From contig NBAY01000059.1 in assembly GCA_002794775.1 (NCBI GenBank), forward strand, positions 186,001 to 250,000: a stretch of DNA of 64,000 bases, written 5' to 3'. The position numbers and the translations under genes were made by a program. Positions 16,165 to 26,836 of the stretch are shown here, one piece after another. The notes under the pieces were generated by a model. That model saw only the letters and a program-made list of their open reading frames with translations, had not been told where the DNA came from and did not search any database. The first letter of the stretch is position 1; every line of letters starts with the position of its first letter. Source of the stretch: Porodaedalea pini (lineage: Eukaryota; Basidiomycota; Agaricomycetes; Hymenochaetales; Hymenochaetaceae).

Positions 16165-19100
16165 TCAGAAGAAGTCACGCATCATGTATCCCATGATCAT
16201 AATGACAAGGACTTCGATTAGTGAAACAAGGCGCGGTATCTCTCCCTGCACACGCAAGCCATCGGAGGTACTGCTAGGACTCGAGCTGCTAACAGAACCA
16301 GTGGTCGAACCGCTTGAAGCGGAGCCAGAACTGAAGTTCGTGAACGCACTTGCCGCTGCGGTCTGCGCCATCGGGAAAAAGCTGTTCCACGAGGCTATGG
16401 TAGCGGACGGGTACACAAATGTCGAAGTCGCTGAGAACGAACCAAAAAGGATCCCCGTCTCTCCGGGAAGTATGTCGCCGACTAGAAGTGACGGATCTTC
16501 ACCGCCGATGACGGACACTGATCCAGCGTATTCGTCACAAGGCCTGTCGAATTGTTGCCCAGGATGAACTCGCGGAAGAAGACGAAGGCCTAAGAAGTTC
16601 TCCAAGGAATTTATACCGGCGGTTTCAAGAACAGTGACGTCAAGGTTAGCAACCAATACGACTGCACAGGCATCAAAGGCGTACCGCTTCAGGTGCGAAC
16701 TCAGGAACTTGGTGGCCTGCATGAGCAATGAGAACAAATGTCCAGTTCCGCTCTTGGTGAACTATTCCTGCAAAGTTCCCAGAGTCGTCAGTGAATGGAG
16801 TTGATGGCTTTCGCGTGAAGCCTTGAATGCCACCAAACGTGGTGTTCTACAGCGATGGCTCTAGTAAATGAGCAGACTTTCATATGATAAGAGAAATCCA
16901 AACCTGGATTGTAACTGAAACAGAAACGACTATTATACGACAATTTCAGATGCAAAAACAGGCACAACTGACTTTCGCTACTGAAATGAGGAATTACTGA
17001 ATCGTCATTTCCCAAGTATATTATCACCGAGACGTTGTGTTCAGAGGCATTTGTTGCTAATTCGTCAAAGAAGGCAATCGGTCTAGACTAAACAGTCAGC
17101 AACAGCCGAACCGACCAAGAGGACTGATTTCTTACTCGACACCTAAGAGGCTAAGTATAAGTAACGAGAACAAGGTCGAAGAGGCCTTGCAAGACACATA
17201 CTTGGATCACCAAAGACGTTAGCGCCCGGCCCTGTCGACGCGAAGAAGATCAATCAAATAATATATCAGGCGATGAGCATGTAGATTAGAGTACCAATGT
17301 CTAAGGACGAATTGAAAGGATAAACAATTCCTAGCGTCCGGTTCTTGCTTGTGGGGGCATGCAACGCCATATGAGTCCGTTTGTCTTTGAAGCGCACTGT
17401 AAGATAATGCGAAATGGTAACGAAAAATGAAGCTACCATTTAAAAATGCGGTTGGATCAGGCGACGGTGAAGGGCCCTTGCGTCAGGAATGTTATATACC
17501 TAACGGGCTCGATCAGAACCGTCAAGACCACAGACAACAACAGTCTACATACGTCGAAAGGCCCAGATTCATCGTCAAGCGCGAGGGCATATGTCCGAGA
17601 CAAATCTAAAAACAATATTAACAGCAAAATACGTGTGGATTCCGATCCGCTCACTCCACGGTAGCGAGAAGTTTATCGCATAATCCTCGATTTCCACGTT
17701 CAAGAAACATCCATAGTGCGGGTCGATTGTTCCATTCGCGCGCCCGCTCAGATCGCGCTTCGTCTTCTCCCCCTTACTCTTCTCGTTCACCCAAGCGTGT
17801 CGCCCCCTCTCACGCTCGATGATTTCGCTACGCGATGGCGCACTCTCGCGCTTCACCAGGCCTGTCTCAAGGCTCTCTACTCCTTGTGCAATTGCTAACA
17901 GTCTCTTGCGGATAAGCATGGGTGATCTGCTTGCGAGCTCCTTAACGCGGCTCGGCTCTGTTGGCTCGATCGTTGGTCCGACCGGCGGGAACTTACTGGT
18001 TTGTGGGTAGGTGAGATTGAAGTCATACCCGCATAGGTGGGCTCTGAGGAAGATGCATGAGGTAAAGGGGTGGTAAAAAAACGTTATGAGAAAACGTACT
18101 GATCTTTAGAGTATAGATAGACGTCCGTGTCATAGCCGATCAGTTGAGGAAATGTTCCAATGACGCTTAGCTATTACGAGGAAGAGAGATTAGCAAGTCT
18201 AACACGTATTCGTATGGTCATCCTTTCGGACTCACTATGGGAAGCTGGTTACTCTCGCCTGTTGAACCCATATCTCCGTTCCCTATTGCGATTTTCGACA
18301 ACTTCACAGGGGGGTTTTGTGCGGAGAAAATAGCCTTCGTGATATACGGCTATGCGGGCATTTGTTTGGTATCAATACAGTCCTATCAGGAAGGCAGAAC
18401 CGTCGTTTACTATGTATGTTCCAGCGTAGCTTTCGCCAGTCAGGATCAGTGGACGGGTTGCTAGACTCGGAAATATTTTGACCAGGTTCTTCAGGAAGCT
18501 GATCTGAAGCATAAATACCGTCAGCGAAAAGCGAGGATGTAGGGGAAGACGGCTCACGAAATCCTCCGCCATTTGGTCTTCGTCCACGACTATAGAAGAA
18601 TGAGCTATATCGCACTGCTTTAGTGTCAGAGACAAAACAATCAAACACGTACTGTATCCACCGTCTGACTCTGCAGTCGAACAGCCCGTACCACTGAAGA
18701 ATAACTGAAGTGCTGATCGAAAGAAAGGACGAAATCAAACGTACACCGGCTGATCTATCCATATGTAATCTACTAGTTTGTCCCAGCTCACATTGTTCGG
18801 AACAATGCTTCCGGAATCAGTGACGTGCAAAGGTCCGTTTTCAACCATCATGCCGAGCATGCTGGACGCACCCGGCCTATGTCACATATCAGTAATGGGT
18901 TCTATTCGATTTCTTATTTGTCCCACGAACCCTCCGTTTATCCAGATAGCCCACGGCTCAGATGAGTTTGCGTCAGCAGCAGCTGTCAGCGAGCCATCTT
19001 TGCTCTCAAATCCCCAGAAAAACAGTGTGTCGTTTGGATGGTTAGTCAGCTTTACTGGGATATTTCCCGCCCAGCTGCGACTCAGCGAGAACGAAACGCA

Positions 19101-19318
19101 GGGAGTGCATCTTTCACAAGGAAATCTTGGAGACAAAAATCATCAGAGGGAACGAAGAAAACCGGAGCAAGTGACTCACAATCTTGCCATTCCAGACTGA
19201 AGTCGCTGTTTGGCTTCCCAGGGTAGTCATGCGGGAAGGTGTTTTGCACCTCTAGCTGTGAAAAAACAACTCCTACAAGAGCAAAGAGAGCTAGTAGTAA
19301 GGGAAATTGAGATGGCAT
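16165..19318 (-). CDS. Serine carboxypeptidase S10 (KEX1/CPY-like), copy A
   Basis: Secretory-pathway exopeptidase that releases C-terminal residues. The start is the ATG at 19318, with a hydrophobic signal peptide (FPLLLALFALVGVVFS). The gene has many introns of about 45-70 nt. Segments recognisable in order: WAGNIPV...HPNDTLFFWGFESKDGSL, EPWAIWINGG, SMLGMM.ENGPLHVT, VSWDKLVDYIWIDQPV, ILTGESYAGTYI (nucleophile Ser, near 18430), IAIGNG, AHLCGYDFNLTYPQTSKFPP (near 18030), GNDDSVIPHFSSE (catalytic Asp, near 16990) and HAGHQVPEFAPEA (catalytic His, near 16690). The C terminus is Ser-rich and ends in a hydrophobic segment (LIEVLVIMIMGYM), suggesting membrane or GPI attachment. All three triad residues are present, so the gene may be active. 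It is paralogous to the + strand gene at 51700 but lacks a CGAW-like piece found there before PVAFFDEL. Confidence 0.85.
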
Positions 19319-19698
19319 GCGAAGTAGCTCTAGCACTCGACCGCTGACATCCACCGTATTTATTGTGCTCCAATAAGCACTGCTCCCCATGCCTCCGAGT
19401 CCGGAATATCAGCTCTCGCGTCATAGAGGTCAAGTATCATAACAGTGGCCATCTTCCAGCGGAGTACTAGTGATCCGGAGGAGACATCTGAATGAAACAA
19501 AGAGCGCTCTTCATCAAAAGCCGGTTTGGATTGATCAAAGTTCCAACTCGCTGCTTGAGATGGATTGAAGAAATTTTATTATAACGTGCACTTACGGCTT
19601 TTCAACCGAAGCAGGCTTTGAAGGTCCGAGAGCTCATGGTTGAAAAGAGAAACTCGGCGGGCTTGTTGATTGTCTTGCCTAAAAGGGGTGCCGAAGGT

Positions 19699-19720
19699 GC
19701 ATCTCGGCAAGCCGAGATGC
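19699..19720. other. Perfect 10-bp inverted repeat with 2-nt loop
   Basis: GCATCTCGGC and its exact reverse complement are separated by AA. Weaker outer pairing (AAAAGG...CCTTTT) extends the hairpin on both sides. It lies between the 3' end of the A1 protease gene and the 5' end of carboxypeptidase copy A. It could be a transcript hairpin or a protein-binding palindrome. Function is unknown. Confidence 0.6.
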
Positions 19721-19954
19721 GGTACCTTTTACACTGTATCCGTGTTTCCACTTTCAGTCTCTTCAAGTTTGTGATCACTCTCATTCGACTCCCCCGCAAG
19801 GAGCAGAGTTTCAGATCGTGATGTGGATGCACGTTCTTGACTTCAGATGGATACATACCTTGGACAGTAAGTCTACGTATATAGGATAAATACATAAATA
19901 TAATAATTAATGCGTCCATTAAGTATCGCTGATGCTCTATGCGGTGAATAAGGC

Positions 19955-21485
19955 CTAAGCTTTAGATCCACTCGTACTGTTGCTAGAACTGCCAAAGTTC
20001 GACGTAGCACTCGTGTACTGCGTGTTAGCAATTCCAATCTGGGAGTTCTCGGTGTCGTAGACTGTGTAGAAACGTTGCACTGCCCAAGGAAAAGTCGTCA
20101 GCGACCTGGGGACAAAGATCAAAAAGAGCAGGCACGTACACCATGCAAATCCGTTGATGAAGTCCAAGCCTGAGCCGCTTTTGGAGCCACTGTCTGCAGC
20201 GACGAGGTAGATCGCATCCGCGTCACCTCCAAGAGTGGAGTTCAGTGCGCGGGGCCAGATCTGCGCGTCGGGGATCATCTCGTATGTCTTCTCGCCGATC
20301 GTGAAGTACAGCGAGCCCAATTTGGTGAACTGGTCGCTGGTCAACTTGAGCAAGCCGGTCGTGCTGTCAAGCTCCGCGCCCGTAGCGCTCTTATACGCTG
20401 AAAAGGCATCTGAAGACAAGTAAAGAAGTGTTGTTCCCGTGTCTACGATGCCTGCGGTTTTGCTCAGGATCGGCTTGAAGTCACTCGAGGAGGACGACGG
20501 ATCAGACCCCGCAGGACCATACGAGACGCTCTGATCGATGCCCCAGTAGTTGCTCGCCGGGCTCGTCGACGTCACCTTGACGTACGTAAGGTCTCCGGTA
20601 TACTTGCTGCTATCGTCCCCACCGAAGGTGAGCTCGCCGTTGAGCGTACCCGCGCTACCAACCGTTGGGACATAGCTGATCCCGATAGAGTCGTTCGGAC
20701 TTAGCTTCTGTGAGTAGAGGTTGTCCGTCACAGTGGGGACAGGCTGATTGTCGGAAACAGTCCCGATGGTCAAGGCAACTGGTCCAATGCCCAGGATGCC
20801 GTCGACGTCATTGAAGCCCTATTGTGAATGAGCATACAATCGAGGAGGGTGTGTGTGTGACTTACTTTTGCTTGGTCTTTTGTCGTGACACCAAGGCCCT
20901 GGTTCTGGATGACAAGGCTAGAGCTGAGAGCAACACGGTCTGTATACTCCTTGCCTGTGAAGGAGCCAGAGCCATAAGAAACCTTGATAGTGTTCCCAGT
21001 ATCCTTGGACGTGTCCGACTCGACGTATGCCGTATTTGAGCCAACCTGGTACGACTTGGCTATCAGTTTCAATATACCACGCTAGCACTTTAGTATCTCA
21101 CGCACAAATGTGTTGGACGAGCCCGTGTCAATCCTGCAATGCAACTTCAGCGAGGAGGACTTTGTGAATATGCGATGCCTCACAGAAGAGTGTATTTCGT
21201 GTCCTTGGACCCAACACCGACTTCAATGGTGTAAGTGACGGCAGCATCGGTGACATCGATGGTCGTGCTCTGGTTCGCGAAAGGCTTCTCGGAAAGCAAA
21301 TCTGCCTTGATCGTCTCGTTGTGAGTAACGCTTGGCCCGTGAGGGCACTTTCCGTTCTCATGCTTCTCGATTCTGTGACGGTCCTGCGCGTGGATCTGGT
21401 GTGCGAGAGACTTGTGTTTTTTCGCATCATGCTTCAAGTTAATGCGAGCTGTGATAGGTACCGACTGGGGCTTAGCAGTAGACAT
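19955..21485 (-). CDS. Pepsin-like aspartic protease (A1, polyporopepsin-like)
   Basis: Acid endopeptidase. The start is the ATG at 21485 (MSTAKPQSVPITARINLKHD); a GTG-led extension upstream is less likely. Exons are joined by several introns of about 50-60 nt. The first catalytic motif, IDTGSSNTF, sits in a small exon near 21120-21150. The flap follows as VSYGSGSFTGKEYTD, then GFNDVDGILGIGPV, and the second catalytic motif AGIVDTGTTLLYL near 20430. The last exon begins LQRFYTVYDTENSQIGIA. Both aspartates and the flap Tyr are present, so it should be active. The odd feature is the N terminus: it is hydrophilic and Lys/His-rich, and no signal peptide is visible, unlike secreted polyporopepsins. 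Either an upstream signal exon has been missed or the enzyme is not secreted in the usual way. Confidence 0.87.
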
Positions 21486-22622
21486 GATGGCTGGTTCGGA
21501 AGGAGTATTTAGCAAGGAGGCAAGAGACTATTGACAAGGTTCGAGTGGATTGATGGCAAGAAGCATCGAGGTGAGGACAACCTCTTATACCTTCAAGGTG
21601 CTGAGGGACCACTGTAACGCTAGAGAATTGCATCCATGCAGTTAGGGGAAAGAGAATAACTCTGTCCCGAACAGGAAAAGCCAAGAAATGCCTTAGGTAA
21701 TGGATCTGACACTCCATTCGGAAACAAAAAGTATAGGAGGCTGTCGACAGCAAACGCCGGTCTCCGAGGAAGTTGTGATCTTGAAGAAGACATCTTGCTT
21801 ACCCCGTTCAGTATAATAGCAAAGAGTACCTCCAATCACCATTGCGGTTGTCATATCTTCGGAAGAAGATAAAATACGAGCATTGAAACCCAATACTTGA
21901 TGGTCATGTTGCCAACGCTTCCCCTCCAAAATTTATGTTATGGTTTTGGGACAGAGTTGACGTCGGAAATACCAGAGACCTCCGAGGACTACAACCATAT
22001 TCTGAACTTTACTTTTGCTCCAAGGAGACTCCTTATCTTCTGTGGCGAGAATAAACGAACATTGAAGCATCTCGAAGTTCAGGTAACCCCGTCCAAAGCC
22101 GGGAGGGAACAGCGAGAGATGGTGGCGTCCTTAAGTTTGTTGCTGCATAGTCAGGAAGCAGGTAATAAATTGAAATCGGTTCCCATAAGGACGATGCAGC
22201 ACTTACGCCAAAGCGAAAGCACGACGTCGGGTAGTTTTTAACTGCTGTCGCACTGCACGAAACCGAGAAAGCTCGACTTGCGGACCAGGTTGTGGTTGGA
22301 AGATGCGATCAGTGACGATCGTGATCAATCATCATCTTCCCGAAGCAATTGTTTGGGTTGAGCAGAATGCCATATTCGGTCTGATCTCCTCGATGAGGCT
22401 CAGGCGTTGCTGAGGACAGTACTAGTCTTCATCTGATACATTCGTAGTTTTCTACAGTAGAAAAACAAATTAGAGAAAGGGGAGGCGCACGCGGCGTAGA
22501 TACGGCGTTGCCCAAAATGACATTTTTGTGAGCCTTTTTAGACCTGCCTAATTGAGATAGCCGAACCTGTTTGGGCAGCAACACGCGTCTCGTTCAGGTC
22601 CTCAATTTCTTGTCTGGACTCA
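21486..22622. other. Intergenic interval, no gene recognised
   Basis: About 1.1 kb upstream of the A1 protease gene. Small ORFs on both strands carry no motif I recognise. An AT-richer tract lies near 21800-22050. The right end merges into the HSP70 pseudogene. Confidence 0.35.
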
Positions 22623-23560
22623 CTAATGTCAGGTAGGATGAGATTGGCAAGTTGCCTTGGTCTGGTTCTACGCATGGTTAGAAGGTCTAGCAACTCTTCA
22701 AGGACTTTGGTGGCAGGGGAGCATTCCAAGTGCATCAACTCATGGCTTGGAGGCCGTCATATATAGTGCCGTCGTCCATAGCAGTATTCTCGCTGGTGAT
22801 GAGGGTATCGCGACATCGTCTCCTCATCCTCTTTTTGTGCTCGGTATCGAAGCAACCACTGGTGGTACGATGACGAAGCTTATCGCAGGCAACACGGTCG
22901 TCCCTAAGAAGTCTCAGATGTACGTGTACTTCATTGCCTTCTCATACAGTAGTTACTTTACACTCTGTTTCCGGTCGCGACTTATACAAGTCCTCGAAGG
23001 AGGGCATTTACTCACCAAGGACAAAAACATACTCGACAAGCTCGAGTTAACTGATACTCCTCCTGCCCCACACATGGAGTGCCACAGATTGAAGTTGCCT
23101 TCGAGACTAATGCCAGTGGAATCATGAAGGTATCAGCTACGGACAATGCTATAGGAGAAACCGATCGAGCACCATCGAGGATGATAGTCGCATTTGGAAC
23201 GAGGGGATCGAGCGCATAGTCGCGGAGGCGGAGGAGACCGCGCCCGAGGACCAGGCGCAATGCAAGTATATTGAGGCACTCAACGCTCTCCAATTTAATG
23301 CACGACACCACGAGCCAGTTCGAAGACTCTGAGGGTCTTGGCGAAATACTCGAGGCTGATGAGAGGAAGACGCTGGTTGAGGTAATGAAGGAAATGAGGT
23401 CTCGGTGGAGTCGCTAGGTATGGACACTGCACTAGAGGAGCTTAAAGGGAGAAACCCGCTGAGGTGCAGGCTGCTATTAACCTGATGCTGAGCGATTCCG
23501 TGGCGGTTGGGACGGTATAACGATAATCGAGAGCTGTCCCACTCGCAAGGTGAGCTTTAA
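22623..23560 (+). pseudogene. Decayed HSP70 (BiP/Kar2-like) pseudogene, C-terminal half
   Basis: Across several frames the translated sequence follows the C-terminal half of HSP70. A segment resembling DEI.KL.WSGST stands for the VGGSTRIPKV region. AVVHSSILAGDEG matches AAVQGGVLSGEEG. LGIEATTGGTMTKLI..NTVVPKKSQ, LIQVLEGG...TKDKN.L.K.ELTDTPPAP, then VPQIEVAFETNASGIMKVSA, GLGEILEADERKTL and AEVQAAINL follow in HSP70 order. Stops interrupt it near 22680-22690 and frame shifts occur repeatedly (e.g. near 23075 and 23200). IMKVSA.D favours the ER paralogue BiP over cytosolic HSP70. The ATPase domain is not found upstream, so this is a truncated relic. It has no detectable coding function. Confidence 0.8.
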
Positions 23561-23842
23561 GGACTCTTATTTCTCTATAAATTATCGAAACGAAGTCACT
23601 GGCCGACGCAGTGGCGGACACGACGGACTGAGTAAACCTGGCAGTGTGACCAGGTGCGATGTTCGAAGCACGGAAAATTTGTATTGAAATATTTGTACCG
23701 TTATACCGTATATGGTATGGTGCGGTGCCCTGTCTGCCATGACTTCAGGTATATTCTCATTTATCTTACGAAAGTTATGTACAACACTTGAGTAATTATC
23801 TCGACTGATGCAGGTTATGCGAATGGAGAAAGGTCAAAAGTT

Positions 23843-25551
23843 AAGAAGAGGGTTTAGAGACAAGATCGCGAAGCTCTTTCCAAACATAATTTGTCTTTCC
23901 TTCAACCTCCGCGATGCCAATCTTCTGTGATTCATAATCCATGATAATGTAGTAGCGACTGACTAGACAAAAGGTTAGCTGATACAATTAAGAATCAATT
24001 TCAGCGTGACTTACTCCAGGTATGACCCAATATGATAATTGGTTTGGAACCATAGATCGTACTCGAAGGTAAATTCTGTAACGTAAGATACAAGTGTTCG
24101 TCTTTCGTGCTTGGGACCCATTGCTTAGATACACTAGATGGTATGACCTGTGCTTGCGGTGGAAGCACAAAATCAGCTCCGCCAAAGTGGAATACCACAT
24201 CTTTCAGCTTGTCGAAGTCATCCTTCAACATGTAGCGTGCATTGCGATCGCTATCATAATGGAATATTCCCCGTCCCTGTCCTACCGTTGTAATATACTC
24301 GTGCATTAGCTCGTTCGGGAGGTAAGTGTAGGGTGTTCCTGTGTTCATCGTTGCTGGGTATTTATCTGAGGATGCCTTACCATTGTAACTTATACTTATA
24401 TTTAGAAGAAAGACGTGGCCTGAGCCGGTCGTATTCATGGTGATCCATTTGGGTTCATTTGGCCTGAATGCACTTCGTTTGAACCCGCCGAAGTGAAGTT
24501 CACCCATCACTGTCGCCGGAGTCGACCCGGAGGTAGCGTTGTCACCAGGGTCCGATGGGATATTAATGTTCAACCCAATAACGCGAGCCGCTGGTGCCTT
24601 CTTCTGCAGTAGTTGATACGAAACAGAGGGGGCTGCTAGTCTTGGGTCATCTACAACGTGCTTCACCGCATTTGTACCGAGTCCGAGGCCAATAACTCCT
24701 ATCGTGCCAAGGTTCTCTCTCCATGTCTTCGCTATTGGCACTTCTTTTTCATCGACGACTACAAACTGTTGCTTTTCGATGGTCGTATCCTCGGATCCAA
24801 ACGACACTACATTCTCGTACAGCTCTCCGATGATATCCTCCTTTAATCCCATGTAGCGAATGGGAGCCCGAATATTAAGCCTTTTGCCGAATGATGCGCC
24901 AGTCTTACCACATTTTTTTCTGTATACTATCTTGTTGATCCACGTCAAAGAAAATCCTGTGGCTAAAACCATTCTGCAGGCAGCAGATTTAGGGGCGTTC
25001 CCAAAGTACACATCAGTATAGACGCGGAAAAAGCTTCCAATTGCACTGATATTGATCACATTCAGGAAGTCCATCTCGATTTCTCTGGATTCATCGCCGT
25101 TTGCACTTGATTGGTTGCCCTCCGATTTTCCGCTTGCCATGAGTGACGTGCGTAGAGCATTCGAATTCGAAGCTGTAGGAACTTCGCTCAGGCTATCGTC
25201 CTTAAGATCACCTCGAGAGGCCTTCTGTAGCATCACGTTTAGGGTGATATAGGATTCTGAAGTTGGAAGGGCCTTGTTTGTATCTGCAGTGTTGACCGTT
25301 GCTGAAGCAGATTCCTTCCTCGAAGAAGGCTTTACATTCGATCGCCTGTCGCCTTTCATTGAAACGGGGACGGAGTTTCCACTGCTCAGCCCTAAGACGG
25401 GTTTCCTGGAGCTTGCATGCGAAGGTGTCCTAGAATGACCTTTTGAGGATCGTGGACCTCTCCTTGTTGGCTTCTTTGAAACTCTATGATTGGTATCATC
25501 TTGCTTTGGCCTGTGGCCTAATCCCGTCCTTTTGGCTGCTTCTGGTGGCAT
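23843..25551 (-). CDS. Catalytically degenerate A1 aspartic-protease-like protein with long disordered N terminus
   Basis: Two exons: 25551-24015 and 23962-23843 (intron 23963-24014, phase 1). The first ~150 residues are Ser/Lys/Arg-rich and disordered, with no signal peptide. An A1 fold follows. It is recognised by LNINIPS...GELHFGGFKRSAF, YTYLPNELMHEYI, FHFGGADFVLPP and the last-exon signature ISRYYIIMDYESQKIGIAEV, equivalent to the usual ILGDVFLRRYY...IGFA ending. The two active-site motifs have lost their aspartates: the first reads VLATGFSLTWI (Asp to Ala, about residue 195) and the second MNTGTPYTYLP (Asp to Asn, about residue 405). The frame is open over more than 1.5 kb, so the gene is maintained rather than decayed. 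A pseudoprotease or binding role is an inference. Confidence 0.8.
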
Positions 25552-26041
25552 CCTCCTGTTTTATTTGAAGATTTTCTCTGTCTATCTAAAAAAAAAAGGA
25601 GCTTGGTAGTTTTGCTGTCACGGCAAGTATAGGCATGTGGCTTAAATGATAATAATGAGAGCAAAGTAAGCCCGGTTCTGCAGAATAGGAGTTTGTTTCA
25701 TTAGTACCTTTATGTTGAAGCGTGAGTCAGCAAAGTTCAGCAAATAGTTAGCGCAGAGACCTGGATTTTGAACGCATGTTTTAGTGGATTCCCGAGCGGA
25801 AACATGCGTATTTAATTTGATCATCCGACGCAAAGTTCGATGACTTTTTGAAAAGGTAGTAGGTGATCCAAATTTCTTTGTGAGCACACCCAGAATAGAA
25901 CGCGTAGATGCTGGACACTTCTTGATAAGCTTTGAAATTCAGAGCTTCTCCGAGTCTCGACGATGTACGATCTTGAGCTGGCGCTAGCCTTGGACGCGAA
26001 AGACGAGTTGCAGCTGGTGGCACGTGCCAGTGTTACATGCA

Positions 26042-26360
26042 GGATGTAGAGTTAGTAAGTCACATGAATTACATAATGATCAGACCTGCTTTATGTGGTG
26101 TGGTTGTTCATGGTTGCAACATGTCAACTTTTGTGCCAATGCCTCTTGCTACACCCCGGAAAGAGTGCATTATTGTGCAATGGTACTAATTTGCATTTAA
26201 TTTATACTGTATATACTGTGTTTTATTTTTTTATCTAAATTGCTTTGTGGTGCACTGAAGTCAGACTGCAAAGTCAACACATCGCAACCATGAACAACCA
26301 CACCATATAAGGCCGGTCCAATTACTTTGTAATTTTGTGACTTACTAACCCGCTACATCC
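26042..26360. mobile_element. MITE-like element with ~100-bp terminal inverted repeats
   Basis: The left end starts GGATGTAG and the right end finishes CTACATCC. The inverted repeats run inward for about 100 bp, including GTTAGTAAGTCACA and GGTGTGGTTGTTCATGGTTG, with scattered mismatches and small gaps. The core is AT-rich and non-coding. Total length is about 319 bp. I could not identify a target-site duplication, so the superfamily is open. The ends do not match the Harbinger-like or foldback elements in this window. Confidence 0.75.
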
Positions 26361-26836
26361 ACTTTATGGTCGGCAAAGCCGCGAACTTTATTTGACTGCT
26401 CTTCAAACAATTGTTGTCAGCATGCAATTGGCCTACAACTACCTTCAGCGAGAAGAGACTCTCGTGTCTCATTTCTCGAATCCCTTGTGAATTATCAGTT
26501 TCCGATGTAATGTTTGATATTGGTGTACAGAACTCAACATCACACTTCTGTTCGCTTTGCCTCCCGTGGCGAACTAAAGATACAGGGGAAAGATGACTAG
26601 CATACAGGTCTGATCAAAGAAAAACAGATCCATTATTGCGAAACGACATCAATCTCATGGCGACACCTGGAACTCTAAATTATGCTCGGCTGGTCAGATA
26701 ATACAGATCCGAAGTGCTCTATATGGTCTTAGGCTAAGATACAGTTGTAAACGTGATGTTGTACAATGAGTTGGTCCGTAAAGGGTTGCTAGTGAGGCTT
26801 TGAAACCCGACTAGGAAGATGGTATATGATTCATGG

